NCBI GenBank assembly: GCA_027559495.1
Contig: JAMXSV010000021.1
Coordinates: 744,001 to 808,000 of the forward strand
Length of the DNA: 64,000 nucleotides
DNA from: Aurifilum marmelostoma
Lineage: Eukaryota > Ascomycota > Sordariomycetes > Diaporthales > Cryphonectriaceae
Direction: 5' to 3'
This document shows, piece after piece, positions 55,521-64,000 of this stretch; within the stretch, counting starts at the first letter, position 1; each line of letters opens with the position of its first letter. The translations under genes and the position numbers were made by a program. Below the pieces are notes generated by a model, which saw only the letters and a program-made list of their open reading frames with translations, made no database searches and had not been told where the DNA came from.

Positions 55521-58500
55521 ATGCCGTGGTAAACCAGCCAGAGGGAGTGGTAGGTCGGGTCGCGATGGATATGGAGGATGGAGGACAAGAATTCCTATGC
55601 GCAGTCCATGTCAAACGCGTCTAAGTCAGAGGGTATCGGTATCGTCTTGGGATCTGCGCTGATTCGATCGATCGCGGTCTATGGTCGAGCGGGAGGCGCG
55701 AGGCGTCGAGCGTTAAATTGTCAAAGCGAGCGTGATGAAGACAAAAGTTAAACGAAGGAAAGACGGGACGCTTTCAGGTAGGAATGAGATGTCGGTCGGG
55801 ATGGTGTTGCCAATTGGCCGTGCCTCCTTCTCCTCCTCGCGGTCAAGAAGAGAGGTGGAACCTGACAATCTCTCGGTTTAGCCTTGTCGCAGCCGTGTGC
55901 AGTCGAGTATAGGAGGTCAGGTCGGATGGCAAGAGCGGTTGGTGAATCCGTCGAGGGCTCGCCTGGGCCACGATAGAAAGGTGTTCGAGGACGCGACGTG
56001 GTGGATGAGTGACCAAGAGATCCAATTGTGAGGTTGCAGAGTTGGTAGTCACGAGGTTGGGGGGTGTCGATTGGGTTCGCTGGCTGGGTATCCTTGCAGG
56101 CCTGGTGCAGTGGTGCCTTTTTCAGGAGAAATAAAGGGTGAACCCGCACTTGCAGTCGTGGCGGTGATTTGGAGGTCCCGTCACCAGGCGGCAGTCACTC
56201 AAGCTACAGAAGAAATCAACGGCAGCGACGACAGCGGGAAAAGAAAGAGAGAGAGGGCTGAAGCAGGAAAATAAAAATTCGACTGCGTCTGCCGATTCAG
56301 GAAGACAGAGTGGGTATTAACCTGGGTGAGCGCAGATGAGAGTAGTCTTGTTGTTATTTTGCATCGAGATGTTTGGTCCCTGTCCCTCAGACGAGCGAAA
56401 TTGCACTGAGTGGAGCCCCCGGCTCTAATGTGGCTCATGTTCCTGACTATCCACCCCACCGTCCGACCACGCCATCCCGTCTCTGGATTGGTAGGCTCTC
56501 CAGCCTTGGGGTTGATCACATCGTACAGCGTGCTACCATGTACCAAAGTAATACTCGTGGTACTATATAATCACATTGTAGAAGAAGTGCCCGGAACCTC
56601 CTACAGCGCTTGGCCAGTCGGACATGCCTGCAGGGGGGCTGGCTGTGGTCTCAGATTGCACAGCATGCTAGGTAGCGCAAACGTGATCGATTGATACAAC
56701 TGTGCCAGAGAGAGTGTGTGTTCAAAGGGTTTTCTCGAGGACGAACAAGTTTATGGATGATGCTGATAATGCTCATGCTGGATGATGGTTGACATGTGCT
56801 AGGGTTGTTGACCTCGTGAGCCATAATACCAGCATCGGAATATCAGGGCCTTGTTCTCCCATCGCCCAGCGGAATGCTCATTCGCTTTCCCTTCCCTTCC
56901 CCCTACCCTTCCCAGGGTCTGGGCCGCTTCAGAAAATTGGTACCAGATCGCCATGCAGCAGCCCTGTGCATGCGCGTCGGGATTTGTTTGGCGATCACTA
57001 CCAGCGCCTGCCAGAGCAACTCTCTTTCAATCGTGCCGTGTAACGGAAAGCGCCCAGAAGACAAAATAGGAGTATGATCTAGAGCGCTACTCTCACGGGG
57101 CCGACTGAGACTTTCTCCTTTGGCCATGCACAAGCTATGGTATTGAGAGGATCCGCTGAAGGATTGCCTGGTGCTTTGCGGCCATGGATTGTGAGGATCA
57201 GTTTTTCAGCCGTTGTTCAAGACAGACAGAGGGGGTGGTACGCACGCCCCGTATACGCAGTGCTACATCACGATACATCCGCCCGGTGGTCAAGGGGCTT
57301 ACGAAGCCGATGCCGTTTAGTCTCCGGATCTTGAGACGTGCAACGCAAATTAGCGCCTGGCCACTGACGGGTATTGTGTGTCAACCTTTTCTTCTCGTAG
57401 GGCGTCACCCCTCCCTTTTCCTTCCGGAAGCCCAAACGTGTATCTGTATCCGACAGAGACCTGGAAGGTCCGGAGATGCGTCTACGTACTCATACACTGT
57501 ATCAGAAATCGCAAAGAGGTGAATGAACCCTTGCTGTAGAGTTCCAGACCGTCTGTACAGCGATTTGTCGTATGTAGAATAGCCTCATCACTTACTAAAC
57601 GTCGATCACTTGGGGTTTCCCGTGGCACTGACGCAAGTGACTTTCCTGGCCAGCCTTAAAATCAATTTGAAACTCACTCGCAGCAGGTATCCGGCCGTGC
57701 CGATCTGTCCCGGCATTCCTGCCTGACATATGGAGCCCACCTGCCACCCCCACACCAAAACAGGACGACGCGAATTCTGAGGGCTACATAGTAGATCTGT
57801 AGTGGCGGGCACAGGTCGAATTTTGTGAGTAGGCGGATTCAATGTATGTGTAGCATTGCAGCCAGTCGTACGGCCGCTAGCACATTCATCTATTTGCCTC
57901 CCTTTCAACCGTTGACGGGCTGGGCGGCGCGGAATACGAGTGTCATCTGATTCTCTGAAGGGTTGGAAACGCAGGCGAGGATGGGACAGCTCCGCTACAA
58001 GCAATCAGAACCACGTCCCTCAGTGATCTTTCAGCACTACTCAACTCAACCAGACTGCCCAGATACGCAATCGCCAACGTACACAGTCAACGACCTTCCA
58101 CTCCCTCAGAGTTCCTTGTCGTGCCTGTTGTGTTGTCGTGACCTGGTGTCCTGTCAGTGCGTCCGGAGCATAAGCTCAAAAAGGCCGGGTCCTTCATGCG
58201 CAACCTCCACGGCTCTCCGACGACTCGCGTTCTGTATATATCGCGTTGTCACTATGACAGAGCGGCTGCTGGATATAGTACTCCTGCCGCATCTTAGGTA
58301 GGGGGAAGATGAGCAGTAGCCCGGAGGCGTCACATGCACGTGACAATCAGGATGGCTATCATACCCATGGGCTCTGGCACGAACAAGACCTGTACGATCA
58401 TTACATTGCTTCACAGCTTCACATTCTGCTTTCTGCCTCCCACGACCAGATGTGCATGCATTACCCTGCCAAGGGCCTCGTTCTCTCCATAGTCCGCACG

Positions 58501-58640
58501 CCGACATACCATTGACAGACATCCAACGGTTTCTGAGGCCTAGTCCAAGCCATATCTACCAATATATTAACTGTCGCGTGAGCTCGTTATGTCTTAAAAG
58601 ACTTCTTCGCGCTATGAAGCTCCAAAGCTGCTTGCAAGGT
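55521..58640. other. 3.1-kb intergenic region, no gene seen
   Basis: Lies upstream of RAX2 and downstream of LCL3. The frames are short, and none shows a domain or a codon pattern like the neighbouring genes. Part of it is probably a long RAX2 promoter or leader; ACGCGT at 55615-55620 is 95 nt before the RAX2 ATG. Confidence 0.45.
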
Positions 58641-59657
58641 TTACTGGGACTGGCCCTTCTCTGCCTTGTCCGCGTCCCTCATCCGGGTCTTGAACTCCCT
58701 GGGTGTCTCGAATGGCTCCTTGGGTGCCTTCGTTGTTCCCAGCCCGAACCAGCTCTTGCTCTTGCCGCCCAGTGCACTCCAAAGACCAATATTTTTCCTC
58801 TTGGCCTCAGCCTCCGCAGCCTTGTACTTTCTCTCCATCGCTTCTCCGCCGAATTCGGCACCAGTCTTGGCCTCGTAGCTTGTCGCAAGCCCTTGGTGTA
58901 TCATCTCGAGGCCGATGTCGCTGCGGAAGAAGAAAAGGCGGCGGGTATAGACGGTAGCGACTGCACGGTCATATTGATCCCGCTTCCAAAGGTAAGCCCG
59001 GACGCGGCGGTTGAGTATCCGGTTCTGCAACCACTCCAGAGCCTCTGCGGCATAAGGCTGGGCTGGTCGACCAAAGTGCGCGCCTTCTGGCGCATCTACA
59101 CCGGCTAGACGAATAGGAATCTGGAAAGTTCAAGGGAAGGAGATGGTCAGCTCGCTCCTCCATCGCATCAGAGGAGTGGCATGATGAATGCGTGCTCCTC
59201 CTGCGTCCAGGAAAGCACATAACAACTGGAGTATCACACGCACGGTTTTTCCCTTCAGGGCCTTCTTCTCCGTCGGCACCTTCCTCAGCCAGCCCCAGCC
59301 TGCCCAACGTCCTCCAGGAGTATGGTAAAGGTGAAATCCATCGCCATCGCCCACGCTGGTGACTTTGCCAAACAATCGTCTTTTGCGATAATGATGTGGA
59401 AGGACGTATTCGATGCTGGGAATGCGGCGCAAATAAGTTCTATAGAACTTCAGGCCACCAAAGAGTACTGTTGTGACGACAAAGGCCGGGATCCAGGAGC
59501 GAGGATCTTTGTAGTGTACCACGTTCAGCGTGTCGTTCCAGCTGACCGGTTCCTTGGAACTGTTCGATGAGTTCGATGAAGGCAAGAGGGAGACCCTCTC
59601 ATCACTTGCGCCAGTCGAGGACACGGAGGCTGACCCCGATTGCCATGGCCATGGCAT
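58641..59657 (-). CDS. LCL3: Probable endonuclease Lcl3 (staphylococcal-nuclease fold)
   Basis: Two exons (59657-59244, 59120-58641) give 297 residues. The N-terminus is Ser-rich and soluble, followed by one membrane helix (WIPAFVVTTVLFGGLKFY). The SNase domain begins GKVTSVGDGDGFHLYHTPGG. It carries the family motifs IPIRLAGVDAPEGAHFGRPAQ and YLWKRDQYDRAVATVY with the expected Arg and Glu residues. The C-terminus is basic (FKTRMRDADKAEKGQSQ). The yeast protein is mitochondrial and linked to long chronological life; its substrate is not known to me. Upstream of ARPC2's 3' end on the same strand, 421 nt away. Confidence 0.93.
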
Positions 59658-60078
59658 TTTGTTATCGTGACCGTTCGTTCGTCACGATAGAGGCTGGCGG
59701 TCAACACGCATCATCTAGGTTGGAGATGCGTTGGCTGCGGGGTCTGGGGAAGAGGAGGGACAGGGTCTGGAATGAAGACGAAGTGGGTCTTGGCAAAACG
59801 GCTAGGATCAGCTCGGGGTCGCCCGAGAGACATAAGCACCCCCCCCCCCCAAAAGTGAGGCGAGTATGCTTGAAACCGGGCGTTACGAAACAAGACGTCT
59901 GCGAACAAGTTTGGAAAAAGTACGAGCGCTTTTTTGCCCGCCTCCATTGGGTCTCGCACCATCGAATTCTGCACGTAATCTGATCTATAGCACTGGCATC
60001 TCCTCAACTCAACGACGCACACTTGAGTTGCGAACACTGCAGTAAGGTCTAGCTACCGAGAGCCTGCCGACTAAGCAC
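59658..60078. other. Intergenic spacer LCL3/ARPC2
   Basis: 421 nt with a C12 run (59839-59850) upstream of LCL3. No gene seen. Confidence 0.5.
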
Positions 60079-61340
60079 TCATGCACCTTGGACCTTGAAC
60101 GTCCGCCCGCTAGCAGTCTTGCGCTCCTTCTCCTCGCTGTCTGGCCTGGCTCTGCGGAGAACTATATACGGTTAGCAAGCAAAGTACCGATCCACAGTCC
60201 GGAGCATCTGGCTTACCTTGGAGGAAGTCCGCTGTGCGCCGTCTCATTCGCGAATGGATGTATGCCTAGCATGGATCAGCGTTGAAGAAGTCAGGTCGTC
60301 TTGAAAGACGTCACGCTCACCTTTGAGGCTTTAATGTGGTAGTGGAAATAGTCTCGGAAGGTCTGGATGTGTGAAATAACATCGGGCATCCGCTGGGGAG
60401 TCAGGTGCCGAGGAAACAGTACTGGAATTTGTCAGCGAATACGTTCGCGAGAGGCACGTCCATACAGGATTAGTCTTACCAAATGTCACGTAGCCGACCT
60501 CGCCCGTGCCAGTGTTCTGCACCCCTGGTACGCCCTGCAGTTCCAGAGGCGGATCGGTCCGGAATAGCACCTGAGGTGCATTCTGGATAGCCCGCCGTCT
60601 GGCATCCACGAACTCCTGTATGAAGACTTTTCCGAAGACTCGGTCCGTATCTTCTCTGAAGATGGTGCTGAAGATCACAGTGACCCTGTCGTGGCTTGAC
60701 TTGACATATATAGCCTCCTCCTCTCGATAGTGGATGGCCATGACCTCTCCGCCTTCCCGTACGCCCTGTGGGGCCTCCTCGGACGTGTACTTGGACGCAG
60801 CCTCTTTCAGTTTGTAGTGTTCCTCGTAGGCATGCTCGAATGGGGCGGCCATGGCGTTGCGCTTCAGCAGGGAGACCTTCTTGACGAGCTCATCACGAGC
60901 TTCTGCGCAGAATAAATTAGCCCTCAAAATCAAACGCCTAAGAGGTCACCTTTCTCTGCATACCCTTATCAGCGGGGAGGTTCTCGAGATCGATCAGAAT
61001 AGAGAAGTCGTAGCCTGGCTCCGGAGGCACTACGTATTCGCCATACTCGCGGTTGAGGACCTGCTCCGCGCCGTACTTGACAAGGTCTCGGTAGCATTTT
61101 ATTTGAATAGATACAAGAATCTTGGTTTTGACCTCTGGTGTGGAAATATGGAAGATGACGCCGTCAAAGTCCGACACGGTCTGATCGATTGAGACAGGAG
61201 GGGAGCTGGTAGTTAAGGAGGCCAACGTCAGTGGCCTGTGGCAGTTGACAAGAAAGAGGTAGGCTCTCTACTACTTACCCTGAGAACCTCTCGGTCAGCA
61301 CCGATTGAATCAGCACATTCTGGTAGTCGAGAAGAAGCAT
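60079..61340 (-). CDS. ARC35: Arp2/3 complex 34-kDa subunit (ARPC2)
   Basis: ARPC2 forms the core of the Arp2/3 complex with ARPC4 and contacts the mother actin filament at branches; it is needed for endocytic actin patches. Six exons (61340-61279, 61205-60964, 60902-60480, 60421-60321, 60265-60217, 60161-60079) join in frame to 319 residues. Hallmarks are MLLLDYQNVLIQSVLTERF, FDGVIFHISTP, the REYGEYVVPPEPGYDFSILIDL block, FIQEFVDARRRAIQNAPQV and the C-terminal YFHYHIKASKAYIHSRMRRR with FLQ. Many introns make it the most interrupted gene here together with the DUF1996 gene. Confidence 0.94.
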
Positions 61341-61739
61341 CGTGACGGTGTAGCTCCTCCGCGAAGCTGCTGTTTCCTTATGCGCGAAGTTGAGGAAGTG
61401 AAGGGGGGTGGAGGGCGTTGATGGGTTGCGGTCAGTGCTGGCACACGGCAAGGGTGTTGAGAAGGTGCTGAGTGTATGGCAAGTGATGACCTCCCTGCCA
61501 GCCAGCTCTGCCGGCGGTCGTGCCCAGATGGTGGGGCTGATGATGCTGAACTGGAGCTAGGCCGCCCCCTGGACCACCTGGTTACGGAGAACTTGGTACA
61601 GTACGACCCCCCCCTCCCTGCCCAAAAGTCTTATCGTTATCGCATTGTTTAAAAAAGTTGATCTATTCAGATTTCCAAAAAACCACTACGACCAGCGCAT
61701 TCGAAGCCCCTTCATAGTAGACTTCGCGGCCTTGCAATC
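61341..61739. promoter_or_regulatory. Divergent promoter ARPC2/UTP12
   Basis: 399 nt between divergent starts. No specific element recognised. Confidence 0.45.
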
Positions 61740-64000
61740 ATGGTCAAATCATATCTGTATGTCTCTCACTATGCACGCTAGTCTCTCTAATTTCCGAGAT
61801 TTCTACTCACAGTTGCCACAAACAGGAAATATGAGCACTCCAAATCCTTTGGCTTAATTACGTCCAGCTCGTCCAACATCGTCTGGTCCTCTCGAGATAA
61901 GACCACTGCCGGAGCAGGCCAGGCTGTCGTCGCAGCAAACGAGGAGGTGCTATGCTGGGATATAAAGAAGGGCGAGCTCCTGGCTCGCTGGCGGGACGAG
62001 AACTGCAAGGCGCAGGTCACCGCCATTGCCCAAAGCAAAACCGACAAGGACGTCTTCGCTGTCGGCTATGAGGACGGCACTATTCGGTTATGGGACAGCA
62101 AGATCGCAACCACCATCCTCAATTTCAACGGCCACAGATCCGCAATCACCATATTGGCTTTCGACAAGTCAGGCGTCCGTCTGGCCAGTGGTTCCAGAGA
62201 CACGGATGTGATAATATGGGATCTTGTGGCCGAGATTGGCCAGTATAAGCTGCGAGGACACAAGGATCAGGTGACAGGCCTGCACTTTGTCGAGCCTGAT
62301 GCACGAGCAGAAGATGAGGACACACGACAGCTGATGGCGCTGGATGGCCAAGGCCCAGCGGACGGCTATCTCCTGACAACGGGCAAAGACTCACTTATCA
62401 AATTATGGGATCTCTCCTCGCGACATTGTATCGAGACACATGTCGCGCAGACCAACGGGGAATGCTGGGCTCTCGGTGTCTCACCTGATTTGAGCGGGTG
62501 TGTCACGGCCGGAAACGATGGTGAGCTGCAGGTGTGGGCTCTCAATGCTGCCGGTCTTTCCGCCGCTACGCACCAAGTCGACACACCGCACACAGCACAT
62601 TTTCTCCAGGAACGTGGGACTCTACACCGCCAGAGCAAGGACAGAGCTGTAGAGGTGTCCTTTCACCCACGGCGAGACTATTTTGTTGTTCATGGTGTGG
62701 AGAAAGCAGTCGAAATCTGGCGAATCCGGAATGACGCCGAAGTGAAGAAGAGTCTGGCCCGAAAACGGAGAAGGAGGCGAGAAAAGTCTGCCACTTCCAA
62801 GAAAGGCAATCCAGACAAAGATGTTGACATGGTGGATGTTGAGAACGAGGCCGACGAGGAGGCTGCCAGTATGCAGCCGGACATTTCAGATGTCTTTGCA
62901 CAGCACGTCATTGTGAGAACGACAGGCAAAGTTCGATCAGTTGACTGGGCGGTCAATCATGGGCACAAGCAGCTTCAGTTACTCGTCGCGACGACAAACA
63001 ACCAGCTCGATCTGTTCGACATCGCGACAAAGGAGAAGATGAGCAAGTCGAAAAAGGAGACTGTGCCAGACTACGCAAAGTCGTTGTCGGTAGACCTTCC
63101 GGGACACAGAGCAGATATCCGAGCGCTGTCGCTTAGCTCGGACGACAAAATGCTTGCCTCTGCGGCCAACGGCAGCCTGAAGATCTGGAATGTTAGGACT
63201 CAGGCCTGTGTCCGGACATTCGAGTGTGGGTATGCGCTCTGCTGTGCTTTCTTGCCAGGCGAACAAGTTGTCATCGTGGGTACTAAGAGCGGTGACCTGG
63301 AGCTGTTTGATGTCACATCCGCCTCTCTTATCGACAGCATATCAGCTCATGAGGGAGCAATCTGGTCTCTTCAGGTGCATCCGGATGGGCGATCTGTCGT
63401 CACGGGCAGCGCCGACAAGACAGCCAAGTTCTGGGACTTCAAAATTGTCCAGGAGGAGGTCCTCGGCAGCACGAGAACAACACCAAAGCTAAAGCTAGTC
63501 CAGTCGAGGGCGCTCAAGGTTTCGGACGACATCTTGAGCTTGAAATTCTCCCCAGATGCGAAGCTCTTGGCTGTGGCACTGCTAGACAACACTGTCAAGG
63601 TGTTTTTCACCGACTCGCTCAAACTCTATCTGAATCTTTACGGTCACAAACTTCCAGTCTTGAGCATGGATATTTCCTACGACAGCAAACTCATTGTGAC
63701 CAGTTCGGCAGACAAGAACGTCAGGATATGGGGCTTGGATTTCGGAGACTGCCACAAGGCATTATTCGCACATCAGGACAGCATCTTGCAGGTGGGCTTC
63801 GTGCCTCACAACTCTGACGGGAACGGACATCATTTTTTCAGTACCAGTAAGGATCGCACGATCAAGTACTGGGATGCCGACAAGTTTGAGCAGATCCAAA
63901 GGATCGATGGCCACCATGGCGAAATCTGGGCGCTCGCCATGGGCCACAGTGGAACATTCTTGGTCAGTGCGAGCCATGACAAGAGCATCCGCGTCTGGGA
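61740..64000 (+). CDS. UTP12: U3 snoRNP WD40 protein Utp12/Dip2 (WDR3), 5' part
   Basis: Utp12 is a component of the UTP-B module of the small-subunit processome and acts in 18S rRNA maturation in the nucleolus. Exon 1 (61740-61756, MVKSYL) is only 17 nt. A 69-nt intron follows, and exon 2 starts at 61826 and stays open to the window end. At least a dozen WD40 blades are visible (for example VFAVGYEDGTIRLWDS, LASGSRDTDVIIWDL, LLTTGKDSLIKLWDL, VVTGSADKTAKFWDF, IVTSSADKNVRIWGL, FFSTSKDRTIKYWDA). They are split into two propellers by a basic-acidic linker (RKRRRRREKS ... DMVDVENEADEE). The C-terminal Utp12 domain is beyond the window. Confidence 0.95.

Noticed and set aside
55521..58640. Genes in the 3.1-kb spacer upstream of RAX2
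   Set aside because: All frames are short, overlap on both strands and show no domain or codon bias.
1..64000. tRNA genes
   Set aside because: No GGTTCGANNCC B-box with a matching cloverleaf was found by eye; a covariance-model scan would be decisive.
1..64000. Transposons, viral insertions or CRISPR
   Set aside because: No transposase, reverse transcriptase, integrase, terminal repeats or repeat-spacer pattern was seen.

Overview
This window is nuclear DNA from a filamentous ascomycete, most likely a member of the Sordariomycetes. The evidence is short introns (about 50-130 nt) with GT...AG ends and CTAAC/CTGAC-like branch sites, C/G-ending codons, roughly one gene per 3-4 kb on both strands, and a gene set typical of Pezizomycotina (endopolyphosphatase, Rax2, Lcl3, DUF1996 and VPS26 homologues). 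Seventeen genes are recognised by name or family. Three more are described by domains only. There is no CRISPR array, integrated virus or intact transposon, and I saw no tRNA or rRNA gene.

Layout. 1-6.0 kb: the 5' part of ribosomal protein L9 (minus), diverging from the retromer subunit VPS26 (plus), then an unnamed zinc-finger-like protein (plus). 6.6-10.4 kb: nucleoporin Nup120/Nup160 (minus). 12.4-14.8 kb: endopolyphosphatase Ppn1 with three polylysine tracts (plus). 15.9-18.9 kb: an F-box/leucine-rich-repeat-like protein (minus). 20.0-24.5 kb: a head-to-head pair of DNA-damage genes, the RAD17 clamp loader (minus) and the RAD51 recombinase (plus). They share a 553-bp promoter with three ACGCGT (MCB) elements. 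25.7-27.8 kb: a RING-finger protein (minus). 27.8-33.5 kb: a 5.6-kb stretch without a convincing gene, rich in microsatellites. 33.5-36.3 kb: a class-V aminotransferase-fold enzyme of the VC1184 type and the eRF1 methyltransferase Mtq2 (plus). 36.8-41.1 kb: SmD1, the V-ATPase assembly factor Pkr1 and a DUF1996 protein (minus). 41.1-43.6 kb: an apparently AT-richer stretch without a convincing gene. 43.6-47.3 kb: a five-CCCH zinc-finger protein (minus) diverging from the TFIIF beta subunit Tfg2 (plus). 47.6-55.5 kb: the vacuolar TRP channel Yvc1 and the polarity marker Rax2 (minus). 58.6-61.3 kb: the Lcl3 nuclease and the Arp2/3 subunit ARPC2 (minus). 61.7-64.0 kb: the 5' part of the U3 snoRNP WD40 protein Utp12/Dip2 (plus), which runs off the end.

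Most genes are housekeeping and are not a functional cluster. The clearest working unit is RAD17-RAD51, whose shared MCB-bearing promoter suggests common G1/S control. The other notable signal is that three genes (F-box, RING, Mtq2) each need a change of reading frame at a run of G/C or a short tandem repeat. These may be assembly errors or real frameshifts. I found no clearly new biological system. Exon joins were deduced by hand from splice consensus and reading frame.
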